Source: CAVWSM01 sp963799425
Lineage (GTDB): Bacteria > Actinomycetota > Actinomycetes > Jiangellales > Jiangellaceae
Assembly: GCA_963799425.1 (NCBI GenBank)
Contig: CAWCXA010000007.1
Coordinates: forward strand, 434,001-498,000
DNA: 64,000 nucleotides
Reading direction: 5' to 3'
This document shows, piece after piece, positions 9,349 through 18,103 of this stretch. The translations under genes and the position numbers were made by a program. Position 1 is the first letter of the stretch. Each line of letters opens with the position of its first letter. The notes beneath the pieces are model-generated. The model was not told the DNA's origin. It searched no databases and saw only the letters and a program-made list of their open reading frames with translations.

Positions 9349-10164
9349 ATGACCATCTTGATCACAGCAGGTACCGGCAAGACCGGACGGCGCGTGGCCC
9401 AGCGGCTTCAGGCACAGGGGCTCGATGTCCGCGTCGGCTCCCGGAATGGCAAGCCGCCCTTCGACTGGGACGACCCCGCAACCTGGGCGTCGGCGCTGCA
9501 AGGTGTGAAGGCTGCGTACGTCGTCTACTACCCCGACCTGGCGCTGCCTGGCGGCGCAGAGGCGATCCGTGCCTTCGGCGAGCAGGCTGTTGCGGCCGGA
9601 GCGAGGCGTCTCGTGCTGCTCTCGGGCCGCGGGGAGGAAGAGGGCCTGGTGGCCGAGATCGGCGTGCAGACCCTGGGTGTCGACTGGACTGTCGTCCGGT
9701 CGAGCTGGATCAACCAGAACTTCAGCGAAGGCTTCCTGCTCGATGAGGTGCTCAGCGGCGAAGTGGTGCTGCCTATGGGTTCCCTCGCAGAGCCATTCGT
9801 CGACGCCGACGACATCGCCGACGTCGCTGTCGCGGCACTGACCGAGCCTGGGCACTCAGGGCTGCTTTACGAGCTCAGCGGTCCCCGGCTGCTCACCATC
9901 GCAGACGTCGCGGCGGATCTCAGCGAGGCGACGGGCCGCGACATCACCTATACGCCCGTCACCACAGAGCAGTTCGCTGAGGCGCTCACCGCAGAGGAAA
10001 TGCTGCCAGACATGGTTGAGGCGTTCACCGACCTGTTTGCGCGGGTGCTCGACGGCCGCAACGCGCATCTGACCGATGGCGTGCAACGTGCACTCGGCCG
10101 GGAGCCGCGTGACTTCCGTGAGTTCGCCCAGGCCGCCGCTGCCACCGGCGTGTGGGCCGCCTGA
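9349..10164 (+). CDS. NAD(P)-binding NmrA-like oxidoreductase/regulator
   Basis: The 271-residue atypical short-chain dehydrogenase fold begins with 'MTILITAGTGKTGRRVAQRL', whose GxGxxG-like turn binds NAD(P). It continues with 'VRVGSRNG', which is suited to the NADP phosphate. No Tyr-xxx-Lys pair is evident, as expected for the NmrA subgroup, whose members sense the dinucleotide redox state or reduce quinones. The ATG follows AGGAAC. Genes of this type are often controlled by HxlR/MarR regulators, in line with the inverted repeat just upstream. No regulator gene is adjacent. Confidence 0.82.
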   Translation: MTILITAGTGKTGRRVAQRLQAQGLDVRVGSRNGKPPFDWDDPATWASALQGVKAAYVVYYPDLALPGGAEAIRAFGEQAVAAGARRLVLLSGRGEEEGLVAEIGVQTLGVDWTVVRSSWINQNFSEGFLLDEVLSGEVVLPMGSLAEPFVDADDIADVAVAALTEPGHSGLLYELSGPRLLTIADVAADLSEATGRDITYTPVTTEQFAEALTAEEMLPDMVEAFTDLFARVLDGRNAHLTDGVQRALGREPRDFREFAQAAAATGVWAA

Positions 10165-10221
10165 TCGGCGCGCCCGGCGGCCGCGGGAACGATCGCCACG
10201 ACGCTTGTGTTCAATTGCTTC

Positions 10222-12021
10222 GTGAGTACGAATCGCGCCCGCGTCCGCGCCCCCGAGCTCGTCGGCAAGGGCGGCTGGCTCAACACTGGCGGGCAAGCGC
10301 TGCGTCTCGCTGAGCTGCGCGGGCGCTTCGTCTTGCTCGACTTTTGGACCTCCGGCTGCGTCAACTGCCTGCACGTGCTCGACGAGCTGCGGCCGCTGGA
10401 GGAGCGCTTCGCCGACGAGCTCGTCGTGGTCGGGGTGCACTCACCGAAGTTCGTCCACGAGGCCGATCACGAGGCCCTGGTCGCCGCCGTAGAGAGATAC
10501 GAGGTCGCACACCCCGTGCTCGACGACCCCGAGCTGACGACGTGGCAGGCCTACGCCGTACGGGCCTGGCCGACGCTCACTCTGATCGACCCGGAGGGGT
10601 ACGTGATCGCGCAGTTTTCCGGCGAGGGACACGCGCACGCGCTCGAGGCGCTCCTCGCGGAGCTCGTGCCCGAGTACGAGGCACGTGGCACGCTGCAGCG
10701 CGGCGAGGGCCCTTACGTGTCACCGGAGGCGGAGCCGACCGAGCTCCGTTTCCCCGGCAAGATCGTCGGGCTGCCCGACGGCACGTGGCTGGTCTCGGAC
10801 ACCAAGCACCACAGCCTTGTCGTCCTCGACGCCGAGGGGTCGGCTGTGCTGCGGCGGCTCGGCTCCGGCGAGCGTGGCTTGGTTGATGGCGCAGCTGAGC
10901 TCGCCCGCTTCTCCGAGCCGCAAGGCGTGACCGTTCTGCCGCCGGACATCGCTGCCCTGGTCGGCTACGACGTCGTCGTGGCCGACACGGTCAACCACGT
11001 GTTGCGCGGGCTGCGGCTCGCCGACTGGACGGTGCGGACCGTCGCCGGCTCGGGCCGGCAATGGATGCAGGGCTCGGGCACTGAAGACATGTCTAGCCCG
11101 TGGGACGTCGCGTGGTGGCAGGGCCGCGTGTGGATCGCGATGGCCGGGATCCACCAGCTGTGGACGTTCGACCCGCTGACCGGGGTGGTCGAGGTCGCAG
11201 CCGGGACGACGAACGAGGGCTTGTTGGACGGCCCGCTCGACGAGGCGTGGTTTGCGCAGACCTCCGGCCTGTCGGCCACCGAGACGAGGCTATGGCTGGC
11301 CGACCCGGAGACCTCATCGCTTCGTTGGATCGACGACGCGGGCGTACACACGGCTGTCGGCACCGGACTGTTTGACTTCGGCTTCCGCGATGGACCAGCT
11401 GGGGATGCTCTCCTACAGCATCCGCTCGGCGTGACAGCGCTGCCCGACGGCTCGGTTGCAGTGTCCGACACCTACAACGACGCAATCCGGCGCTACGACC
11501 CGAAGACCGGCGAGCTGACCACGCTCGCGGCCGGCGTGCGTGAGCCGAGCGCCGCAGTCGTTGACGGCGACACGCTCCTCGTCGTGGAGAGCGCCGCCCA
11601 CCGGCTGACCAGGGTGTCGCTGGGCGCCGCGGCGAGTCGTACCGCAGGCTTTGCCCACCGCACACAGCGACCGATGACCGAGATCGGTCCCGGCAAGGTT
11701 GAGCTGTCCGTGGTCTTCGAGCCACCACGCGGTCAGAAGCTCGACGAGAGGTACGGTCCACCCACCCGCCTGCTCGTCTCGGCCACACCCGCCGCACTGC
11801 TTCGTGACGGCGACGGCCGGGGCACCGAGCTCACTCGCGTGCTTGACATCAACGCCCGCGTCGGTGACGGCGTGCTGCACATTGCGGCGATGGCGGCGTC
11901 GTGCGATGGCGAGGGTGAAGGTGCGGCCTGCCATGTGCACCAGCAGGACTGGGGCGTGCCCGTCCGCGTCGTCGACGGCGCACCGATGCGGCTGGAGCTC
12001 TTCCTCTCCGGCCGCACGTGA
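10222..12021 (+). CDS. Thioredoxin-like domain fused to NHL-repeat propeller
   Basis: The N-terminal 160 or so residues form a redoxin/TlpA-like thioredoxin fold with the active site 'FWTSGCVNCLH' (CxxC, Cys46 and Cys49 from this start). After a linker there is an NHL beta-propeller with repeats such as 'LVSDTKHHSLVVLDAEG' and 'VSDTYNDAIRRYDPKTG'. The C-terminal 120 residues form a further beta domain. No signal peptide is visible, so the protein is probably cytoplasmic. GTG at 10222 is preferred; GTG at 10207 is also open. Homologues with this fusion occur in bacteria and animals (NHLRC2), but their reaction is not settled. It sits alone between the NmrA-like gene and a convergent hydrolase. 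Confidence 0.85.
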   Translation: MSTNRARVRAPELVGKGGWLNTGGQALRLAELRGRFVLLDFWTSGCVNCLHVLDELRPLEERFADELVVVGVHSPKFVHEADHEALVAAVERYEVAHPVLDDPELTTWQAYAVRAWPTLTLIDPEGYVIAQFSGEGHAHALEALLAELVPEYEARGTLQRGEGPYVSPEAEPTELRFPGKIVGLPDGTWLVSDTKHHSLVVLDAEGSAVLRRLGSGERGLVDGAAELARFSEPQGVTVLPPDIAALVGYDVVVADTVNHVLRGLRLADWTVRTVAGSGRQWMQGSGTEDMSSPWDVAWWQGRVWIAMAGIHQLWTFDPLTGVVEVAAGTTNEGLLDGPLDEAWFAQTSGLSATETRLWLADPETSSLRWIDDAGVHTAVGTGLFDFGFRDGPAGDALLQHPLGVTALPDGSVAVSDTYNDAIRRYDPKTGELTTLAAGVREPSAAVVDGDTLLVVESAAHRLTRVSLGAAASRTAGFAHRTQRPMTEIGPGKVELSVVFEPPRGQKLDERYGPPTRLLVSATPAALLRDGDGRGTELTRVLDINARVGDGVLHIAAMAASCDGEGEGAACHVHQQDWGVPVRVVDGAPMRLELFLSGRT

Positions 12022-12027
12022 CGTGCG

Positions 12028-12663
12028 TCAGTAGCCGCGGCTCGTGTCGCCGGCCGACTCCTGTCCGCCGATCCCGCCGATGAACTCGTCGCTTGGCATC
12101 GGCTTGGAGAACATCGGGTAGTCGTACGTGATCGCGTTTGCATGCTCTTCGGAGCTCGTCGCCGCGACACAGTCGGTGAGGGTCACGACCTCATACCCCC
12201 GCTCGTACGCCGACCGCATCGTCGACTCGACGCAGCAGTTGGTGAGGAACCCGCCGAGCGCCACAGTCTGCAGACCCTTGCTGCGCAGGATGAAGTCGAG
12301 GTTTGTGCTCGCAAAGGTGTCCAGCCCACGCTTGCCCTCGACCACGATGTCGTCGTCGGCAGGGGTCAGGTCGTCGATGATCTGGGCACCCCACTCGCCC
12401 TGAACGAACGCGTTGCTGTCGACGACGCCCTTCAGGATGCCGTATGGGTGATTGGTGATCTCCCGGTAGCCACCTTTGAAGCTGATCGGTGCGTGGATCA
12501 CGGTGACACCGGCCTGGCGGGCGGCCTCGACGACCTTCTTCGTGTTGTCGAGCATGCCGGTTTCGGCCATGACGTCCTTCACCGCACCGTGCAGCGCCCC
12601 GCCCTCGGTGGTGAAGTCGTTCTGGTACTCGATGAGCACGACGGCGGTCTTCTTCGGGTCCAT
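12028..12663 (-). CDS. Isochorismatase-family cysteine hydrolase
   Basis: This 211-residue alpha/beta hydrolase of the isochorismatase-like superfamily has the usual triad: Asp in 'IEYQNDF', Lys in 'VVEGKRGLD', and the nucleophilic Cys in 'GGFLTNCCVESTMR'. The preceding 'GGFLTN' with its cis-peptide turn is typical. Members cleave amides such as nicotinamide, ureidoacrylate or N-carbamoyl compounds, and this sequence alone does not choose between them. The ATG at 12663 follows a strong AGGAGG. It converges on the thioredoxin-NHL gene with 6 bp between stops. Confidence 0.87.
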   Translation of the reverse strand: MDPKKTAVVLIEYQNDFTTEGGALHGAVKDVMAETGMLDNTKKVVEAARQAGVTVIHAPISFKGGYREITNHPYGILKGVVDSNAFVQGEWGAQIIDDLTPADDDIVVEGKRGLDTFASTNLDFILRSKGLQTVALGGFLTNCCVESTMRSAYERGYEVVTLTDCVAATSSEEHANAITYDYPMFSKPMPSDEFIGGIGGQESAGDTSRGY

Positions 12664-12773
12664 GTGTCCTCCTCGTCCGCGCCTGGTCAAGGTCTACCCG
12701 CCGGGGGTCGTTCAAGCAACGGGCCGTGCCAGCCGCTAGTGTTATTGGAAACGAACTTTACGAATCGCAGACC

Positions 12774-14402
12774 GTGCCTGGAGATGCTGTGCTGTTGCCT
12801 CGCCCCACCTCGTACGCGCCCGCCGCTGGTCATTTCACCCTGTCCGAGCACACCGTGCTCGCGGCCGCCCCAGAGCTCGAAGGGGTCGCCCAGTGGCTGC
12901 GTGCCGCACTCGGTCCCGCGATCGGGTTCGCGCTGCACCAGGGAGATCGCGAGGCCGATGTCGTACGGCTGGCCATCGACAGGGCTCTCCCGGCCGAGGG
13001 ATATCGAGTGACCGTCACTCCGGAGGCGGTGCAGATCGACGGCGGTGGCGCGGCAGGCGTGTTCTACGGCGCGCAGACGTTGCGCCAGCTGTTGCCGCCG
13101 CAGGTGTTCCGCCGCGCCCACGTGACGGGGGTGGCGTGGACCGCGCCAGCTTGCCAGATCGAGGATGCGCCGCGGTTTGGATGGCGTGGCGCGATGCTCG
13201 ACGTCGTACGCCACTTCGTTCCCAAGGCCGACGTCCTGCGTCTGATCGACCTGCTTGCCATGCATCGCCTCAATGTCCTGCACCTGCACCTCACGGACGA
13301 CCAGGGCTGGCGGGTGGAGATCAAGCGGTACCCGCGGCTGACCGAGGTCGGGGCCTGGCGACGCGAGTCGCAGATCGGCGCCGCTGCCGACGCACCCGGC
13401 GACGGTCGCCCACACGGTGGCTTCTACACGCAGGACGACCTGCGGGAGATCGTCGCCTACGCCGCGGAGCGGCACGTGACCGTCGTGCCCGAGATCGAGA
13501 CGCCCGGTCATGCACAGGCGGCCATCGCTGCCTACCCCGAGCTCGGCGTCACTGGCGAGCAGCTCGACGTGTGGACCCGCTGGGGGATCAACGACAACGT
13601 TCTCAACGTCGAGGAGTCCACCATCGACTTCTTCCGCCACGTGCTCGACGAGGTCATGGAGATCTTCCCCTCGACCTTCATCGGCATCGGTGGCGATGAG
13701 TGCCCCAAGACGCAGTGGGAGTCGAGCCCGCGTGTGCAGGAGCGCATGCGCGAGCTCGGTGTCGCCGACGGGGAGGCGCTGCAGAGCTGGTTCGTCCGCC
13801 GGCTCGACGCGCACCTCACCGCGCGTGGGCGGCGCCTGTTCGGGTGGGACGAGATCCTGGAGGGCGGGCTCGCCCCGGGTGCGACCGTCGCGTCGTGGCG
13901 TGGCATGTACGGCGCTGTCGCGGCTGCGCGCAAGGGCCACGACGTGGTCGCGTGCCCGGACGACCTGGTGTACCTCGACTATCGCCAGTCCGAGCTGCCA
14001 ACCGAGCCGATCCCGGTGAGCATCCCGCTGACGTTGCAGGACGTGTACGGCTTCGACCCTGTGCCCGCCGAGCTGTCCGCAGACGAGGCCGCGCACATCC
14101 TGGGCGGCCAGTGCAACATCTGGACCGAGCACATGGACTCGCCGCGGGTCATCGACTACATGGCGTTCCCGAGGCTCTGCGCGTTCGCGGAGGCGATCTG
14201 GTCGTCTGGACAGGGGAACTTCGCCGAGTTCCACACGCGGCTCGACCAGCATCTGCGACGCCTCGACGCGATCGGAGTCGAGTACCGCCGCGACACTGGC
14301 CCGCTGCCTTGGCAGGAGCGGCCCGGCATCGTCGGCCGGCCCGCGACGCGAGATGAGCGCGCGGCCTACTTCGCAGAGGTCACGCAGAACATCCTCGACT
14401 GA
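12774..14402 (+). CDS. Beta-N-acetylhexosaminidase, GH20
   Basis: The protein has an N-terminal GH20b-like alpha/beta domain ending near 'GVFYGAQTLRQLLP', then the GH20 TIM barrel beginning 'RFGWRGAMLDVVRHF'. The catalytic Asp-Glu pair lies in 'FIGIGGDECPKTQWE' (residues 308-309 from this start). GH20 enzymes release terminal N-acetylglucosamine or N-acetylgalactosamine from chitin fragments, glycans or cell-wall pieces. No signal peptide is present, so it probably acts on imported oligosaccharides. GTG at 12774 is chosen because the possible -10 box TAGTGT (12736-12741) would place the transcript start inside the longer frame from 12726. It is divergent from the isochorismatase-family gene. 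Confidence 0.9.
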   Translation: MPGDAVLLPRPTSYAPAAGHFTLSEHTVLAAAPELEGVAQWLRAALGPAIGFALHQGDREADVVRLAIDRALPAEGYRVTVTPEAVQIDGGGAAGVFYGAQTLRQLLPPQVFRRAHVTGVAWTAPACQIEDAPRFGWRGAMLDVVRHFVPKADVLRLIDLLAMHRLNVLHLHLTDDQGWRVEIKRYPRLTEVGAWRRESQIGAAADAPGDGRPHGGFYTQDDLREIVAYAAERHVTVVPEIETPGHAQAAIAAYPELGVTGEQLDVWTRWGINDNVLNVEESTIDFFRHVLDEVMEIFPSTFIGIGGDECPKTQWESSPRVQERMRELGVADGEALQSWFVRRLDAHLTARGRRLFGWDEILEGGLAPGATVASWRGMYGAVAAARKGHDVVACPDDLVYLDYRQSELPTEPIPVSIPLTLQDVYGFDPVPAELSADEAAHILGGQCNIWTEHMDSPRVIDYMAFPRLCAFAEAIWSSGQGNFAEFHTRLDQHLRRLDAIGVEYRRDTGPLPWQERPGIVGRPATRDERAAYFAEVTQNILD

Positions 14403-14413
14403 GGTCGCTGGGG

Positions 14414-14432
14414 CGCCCCGCGCTGCGGGGCG
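14414..14432. terminator. Hairpin between convergent hexosaminidase and VOC genes
   Basis: CGCCCCGC (14414-14421) pairs with GCGGGGCG (14425-14432) across a 3-nt loop. It lies just after the GH20 stop and before the end of the minus-strand VOC gene, so it can serve both directions. Confidence 0.55.
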
Positions 14433-14455
14433 GGGCGGTGCGATGCCGGCCCGGC

Positions 14456-14860
14456 TCAGTCGTCGACGAGCTCTTCGAACAGCGTGAGCTGCAGGTCGCC
14501 CGGCGCGGCTAGGCGTGCGTTCAACGAGTCCCACGGCGTACGTCGTGCCGTGGCGATCACCGTCGCCCCCGCCTCGGCCAGCGTGGCGGTCAAAGCATCG
14601 GCATCGTCGACCTCGAACGCGACACGGATGTGCCCGGCGACCCGCTCACCCACCTCGACGTCGTCGATGTAGTCGGCTTGCGCGGGATCAGCAATCTCCA
14701 ATGTCGCAGTACCGGCCTCGAGGATCGTCACTCTGCCCTCGGGCGCGTTGATGGCCAGCTGCTCGCGCAGGCCGAGGACGTCGCGGTAGAAGCGCACCGC
14801 CTCGTCGTAGTTGTCCGTGGTGACGACGAGCCGCATCTGGCGTACGGGCGATTGAGTCAC
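14456..14860 (-). CDS. VOC-family (glyoxalase/bleomycin-resistance-like) protein
   Basis: The 134-residue protein contains two beta-alpha-beta-beta-beta units typical of vicinal oxygen chelate proteins ('MRLVVTTDNYDEAVRFYRDVLGL' and 'HIRVAFEVDDADALTATLAEAGA'). Members bind a metal or small molecule and may be lyases, dioxygenases or resistance proteins. The metal-ligand set is incomplete, so an enzymatic role is uncertain. The C-terminal 'LAAPGDLQLTLFEE' strand is standard. The gene is monocistronic as far as can be seen. Its start lies 23 bp from copy 1 of the near-palindromic repeat. Confidence 0.8.
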   Translation of the reverse strand: MTQSPVRQMRLVVTTDNYDEAVRFYRDVLGLREQLAINAPEGRVTILEAGTATLEIADPAQADYIDDVEVGERVAGHIRVAFEVDDADALTATLAEAGATVIATARRTPWDSLNARLAAPGDLQLTLFEELVDD

Positions 14861-14883
14861 GCCGCCGAGCCTATTGCGGCGAT

Positions 14884-14975
14884 GGGAATGACCACGTCCA
14901 GCAGGTTTCTCCCCGCACCGCTAGGCCTCAAGTCCTGGTGGTGCGGGGTGGCGCATGCTTCACGTGGTCATTCCC
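14884..14975 (-). repeat. Near-palindromic intergenic repeat, copy 1
   Basis: The ends form a perfect 14-bp inverted repeat (14884-14897 and 14962-14975, GGGAATGACCACGT). An inner 9-bp stem pairs CCCCGCACC (14911-14919) with GGTGCGGGG (14940-14948). A second copy with the same order of blocks lies at about 26925-27010. This copy begins 5 bp beyond the stop of the acyl-CoA dehydrogenase gene, and its RNA would fold into a long hairpin at that gene's 3' end. No protein can be read in it. Confidence 0.8.
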
Positions 14976-14979
14976 GCCC

Positions 14980-16824
14980 TCAGAACGCCGCCTCCGGCAG
15001 GTCCATCAGGTCGTTGTCGGTCGCCTCCGCGATCTTGAGCTCGCTGCGCAGCTTGGGCAGCACCTGGCGAGCGAACCACTGTGCCGCCGCGACCTTGCCC
15101 TCGTAGAACGCCTCGTCCTTCTCGGATACCTCACCGTCCAGCCGGGTGAGCGCAACCTCGGCCTGCCGCAGCAGCAGCCACGCGGTCACCAGCTCACCGG
15201 CGGCCAGCAGCAGTCGGGTCGTGTTCTGGCCGACCTTGTAGAGGTTGCGCGGGTCGCCGCCCTCGACGCCCGGGCGGGCCGACACGAGGAAGTTGGTCAT
15301 CACACTCACGAGGCCCTGCACGTCTGCCAGTGCCCCGGCGAGTAGTGCGCGCTCGTTCTTCAGTCGGCCGTTGCCCGCCTGCGAGTCGGCGAACTCCGAG
15401 ATCTCGCCGGCCAGCTGCAGCAGTGCCCGGCCCTCGTCTTTGGCGATCTTGCGGAAGAAGAAGTCTTGGCCCTGGATTGCGGTAGTGCCCTCGTACAGCG
15501 TGTCGATCTTTGCGTCGCGGACGTACTGCTCGAGCGGGTAGTCCTGCAGGAATCCGGAGCCACCAAACGTCTGCAGCGACTCGGTGCCGAGCAGCACCCA
15601 GGCCCGCTCGGAGCCGAACCCCTTCACGATCGGCAGCAGTAGATCGTTGAGCGCCTCGGCCGCCTCGTCCGTCTCACCCGCCGCCTGCGCCAGCGTGATG
15701 CGGTCTTGGATGCTCGCGGTGAACAGCACGAGTGCGCGCATGCCTTCTGCATAGGCCTTCTGGGTGAGCAGCGACCGGCGTACGTCGGGGTGGTGGGTGA
15801 TCGTGACGCGCGGCGCGTCCTTGGCCGGGTTGGACAGATCGGCTCCCTGCACGCGCGACTTCGCGTACTCCAGCGCATTGAGGTAGCCCGTCGAGAGCGT
15901 CGAGATGGCTTTGGTGCCTACCATCATGCGGGCAAACTCGATGACCTTGAACATCTGCGCGATGCCATCGTGCACGTCGCCAAGCAGGTAGCCGACCGCA
16001 GGGTGCTTCTCGCCGAGCGCGAGTTCACAGGTCGTCGAGACCTTGAGGCCCATCTTGTGCTCAGCGTTGGTGGCGTAGACGCCGTTGCGCTCGCCGAGCT
16101 CGCCGGTCTCCCAGTCAAAGAGAAACTTGGGTACGAGGAACAGCGACAGCCCCTTGGTGCCGGAGCCATGACCCTCCGGGCGGGCCAGCACGTAGTGGAT
16201 GATGTTGCCGGCCAGGTCGCTCTCGCCACTGGTGATGAACCGCTTGACGCCCTCGAGGTGCCAGGTGCCGTCGGGCTGCTGCACCGCCTTGGTCCGGCCC
16301 GCTCCGACGTCGGAGCCTGCGTCGGGCTCGGTGAGCACCATGGTGGTGTTCCATCCGTGGTCGACAATCTGCCGCGCGATCTTGTGCTGCTCGAGGGTGC
16401 CGAGCTCCCAGATGACCCGCGCGAAATCTGCAGCCGACGCATACATCCACACGCCCGGGTTAGCGCCGAGCACGAGCTCGGCGATCGACCAGCGCAACGT
16501 CGGCGGACACGGAGTGCCGCCGTGCTCGGCGGGCACGGCGAGCCGCCACCACTCGGCGTCCATGTAGGCCTGGTAGGACCGCTTGAAGGACGCCGGCAGG
16601 GTGGCGGTGTTGGTCGCGGGGTCGAAGACCGGTGGGTTGCGATCGCTGTCGATGTAGGACTCAGCTATCTCCTCGGTCGCGAGACGCTCGACCTCGGCCA
16701 GGATGCTGCGCGCAGTCTCGCTGTCGATCTCCTCGTATGGACCAGTCCCCAGGATCTCGTCGCGCTCCAGTACCTCGAACAGCATGAACTCGATATCGCG
16801 GAGATTGGACTTGTAGTGCCCCAT
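14980..16824 (-). CDS. Acyl-CoA dehydrogenase, large (about 600-residue) class
   Basis: The 614-residue flavoenzyme begins with the N-terminal extension seen in AidB/FadE5-like enzymes ('MGHYKSNLRDIEFMLFEVL'). The FAD-binding middle domain contains 'MVLTEPDAGSDVGAGRTKA' and 'RFITSGES', and the catalytic Glu445 lies in 'LYEGTTAIQGQD'. The C-terminal acyl-CoA dehydrogenase-like extension (about 120 residues) is complete. It oxidises acyl-CoA to trans-2-enoyl-CoA and passes electrons to ETF. The EtfD-type gene at the right end of the window could take electrons from ETF into the quinone pool. Two TAC-N6-GTA palindromes lie 37-75 bp upstream of the ATG and suggest repression by a fatty-acid-responsive regulator. 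Confidence 0.92.
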   Translation of the reverse strand: MGHYKSNLRDIEFMLFEVLERDEILGTGPYEEIDSETARSILAEVERLATEEIAESYIDSDRNPPVFDPATNTATLPASFKRSYQAYMDAEWWRLAVPAEHGGTPCPPTLRWSIAELVLGANPGVWMYASAADFARVIWELGTLEQHKIARQIVDHGWNTTMVLTEPDAGSDVGAGRTKAVQQPDGTWHLEGVKRFITSGESDLAGNIIHYVLARPEGHGSGTKGLSLFLVPKFLFDWETGELGERNGVYATNAEHKMGLKVSTTCELALGEKHPAVGYLLGDVHDGIAQMFKVIEFARMMVGTKAISTLSTGYLNALEYAKSRVQGADLSNPAKDAPRVTITHHPDVRRSLLTQKAYAEGMRALVLFTASIQDRITLAQAAGETDEAAEALNDLLLPIVKGFGSERAWVLLGTESLQTFGGSGFLQDYPLEQYVRDAKIDTLYEGTTAIQGQDFFFRKIAKDEGRALLQLAGEISEFADSQAGNGRLKNERALLAGALADVQGLVSVMTNFLVSARPGVEGGDPRNLYKVGQNTTRLLLAAGELVTAWLLLRQAEVALTRLDGEVSEKDEAFYEGKVAAAQWFARQVLPKLRSELKIAEATDNDLMDLPEAAF

Positions 16825-16860
16825 CGGTCCTCCGGGGTCGCAGCGGCCGGCGGCCGCGGG

Positions 16861-16898
16861 TTACTCACTGGTAACCCCATCTTGCTACTCGCGGGTAA
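16861..16898 (-). promoter_or_regulatory. Tandem operator-like palindromes upstream of acyl-CoA dehydrogenase
   Basis: TTACTCACTGGTAA (16861-16874) and CTACTCGCGGGTAA (16885-16898) share the pattern TACTCrCkGGTAA, 24 bp apart (about two helical turns). A third, perfectly palindromic match (TACCCGCGGGTA) precedes etfD at the right edge. Such short TAC…GTA palindromes are typical of TetR-type regulators; the regulator is not in this window. Confidence 0.6.
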
Positions 16899-16930
16899 CG
16901 TGGCGCAAGCGCGTCCGGAGATTCGGTAGT

Positions 16931-17053
16931 TCAGACGGCTCGAATGATTCGCCGACGCCGACGGCGGCGCGCCAACACCCGCTGCAGCTGGACGATCTGG
17001 GCCCGCCGAACGCTGCGCCTGCCGTCATTGAGGACGGGCGCCGTCCGGTTCAT
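16931..17053 (-). CDS. Possible 40-residue arginine-rich small protein
   Basis: The ORF runs from ATG 17053 and is preceded by an excellent ribosome site (GGAGGGA, 5-6 nt upstream). It encodes 40 residues ending in a very basic segment with seven consecutive Arg (LARRRRRRRIIRAV). It lies downstream of the VOC gene on the same strand and before the acyl-CoA dehydrogenase operators. No family is recognised. The basic tail could bind nucleic acid or a membrane. The ribosome site and position support a real gene, but its shortness and the GC bias keep confidence low. Confidence 0.4.
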   Translation of the reverse strand: MNRTAPVLNDGRRSVRRAQIVQLQRVLARRRRRRRIIRAV

Positions 17054-17189
17054 CGGGTTCCCTCCGCCTGCTTGAGTGGCCACCCACACGTTGGCATCGG
17101 CAGGACCGCCGGGCATCGACGCCAGCCGCCGTGTCGGCTTACTGCTGGCTGCAGTCGAGCAATTACCGCTAGCCGGTATACGGCGGAGA

Positions 17190-17209
17190 CCCCGCCGGGA
17201 TCGGCGGGG
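17190..17209 (-). terminator. Hairpin after VOC/glyoxalase gene
   Basis: CCCCGCC (17190-17196) pairs with GGCGGGG (17203-17209) around a 6-nt loop, 29 bp beyond the stop of the minus-strand VOC gene. It has no clear T tract. Confidence 0.5.
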
Positions 17210-17237
17210 CTTCCGGCGAAGCGGCGGATACGGGGCG

Positions 17238-17927
17238 TCAGGCGGGCGACACCACGACGTGTTTGACGTCTGCCATGTACCGTCCGGCGGCCGCGGACGC
17301 CTCCTCGGATGTGGAGCCGGCCTGGCGCGCGTCCATGTAGGCGCCGTACCAGTCCCACCAGTCGTGCGGGGGTGCGGCCTTCTCGAACGCGCCGTGATGG
17401 ATGGCGGTCTCGTGCAGCAGATCGGCGAGACCGGCGCCGTCCTTGGTCCCACCCCTGCCTGGAAGCCGCTCCGTAACCTCCTGCAGGACCCACGTGTTGC
17501 CGTCGGGGTCGGCGAACGTAGCCAAGCTGAGGTACGAGCGACGCTGCGGGTCAACACCCGGCACCGGGCCCTTGCCGGGCTCGGTGTGGACGATCTCGCT
17601 GACGTCGACGCCGCGCCCGATCAGGTCGGCGCGGGCCACCTCGATGTCATCGACGATCAGCAGCAGGCGCTCTAGCGGCTCCGACATCGTCGTCGTCCCC
17701 TCCCCGAACTGGATCGACGCCGTCGAGCCCGGTGGGGTGAACTGCACCCCACGCGTCTTCTCGGTTGGCTTGAAGTCGATGTCGAGACGCCATCCCAGAC
17801 TCTGGTAGAACGCCTTGGCGCGGTCGACGTCGGCGACCGGCAACGTCGTGACCTCGAACCTCATAGTGACGGTCGCGCCGCCAGACGCCTCCGCAGGGGT
17901 GTTGCCGCTCAGCTGGGTCGTGCTCAT
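17238..17927 (-). CDS. VOC-family glyoxalase-like protein with C-terminal extension
   Basis: The 229-residue protein has a VOC domain in residues 20-150 ('FEVTTLPVADVDRAKAFYQSLGW', 'FADPDGNTWVLQEV') typical of lactoylglutathione-lyase-like proteins. A further 75 or so residues ('GLADLLHETAIHHGAFEKAAPPHDWWDWYGAYMDAR') match the extension often found next to VOC domains in actinobacteria. The ATG at 17927 is preceded by GGAGGTAACG. The repeated W-D-W-Y in the extension suggests a ligand pocket, but function is unknown. It is divergent from the MFS gene. Confidence 0.83.
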   Translation of the reverse strand: MSTTQLSGNTPAEASGGATVTMRFEVTTLPVADVDRAKAFYQSLGWRLDIDFKPTEKTRGVQFTPPGSTASIQFGEGTTTMSEPLERLLLIVDDIEVARADLIGRGVDVSEIVHTEPGKGPVPGVDPQRRSYLSLATFADPDGNTWVLQEVTERLPGRGGTKDGAGLADLLHETAIHHGAFEKAAPPHDWWDWYGAYMDARQAGSTSEEASAAAGRYMADVKHVVVSPA

Positions 17928-18103
17928 CGTTACCTCCGTGGGTCGACTGGGCGGATTGCCATGTACCGAGACTGCCCGCTCGGCACGCCGTTCGCCCCCG
18001 CGGAACCCCCTGGTCCCAACCCGCGACCACGCGTGCCACGGGGGCCGATCGGGTGCGCGCGTTTGCGCCGTCATTGGGGGCTGCTGCTGCGATCATCGAC
18101 GTC

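Noticed and set aside
12736..12768. ROK/NagC-like operator upstream of the hexosaminidase gene (TTGGAAACGAACTTTACGAA)
   Set aside because: Only loosely symmetric and seen once; not enough to assign a regulator.
12687..14534. Minus-strand frame of 615 codons opposite the GH20 gene
   Set aside because: Antisense shadow of a gene with an intact catalytic motif; composition is rich in Arg, His and Gly with no family pattern.
15706..16929. Plus-strand frame of 407 codons opposite the acyl-CoA dehydrogenase gene
   Set aside because: Antisense shadow; no start context and no recognisable domain.
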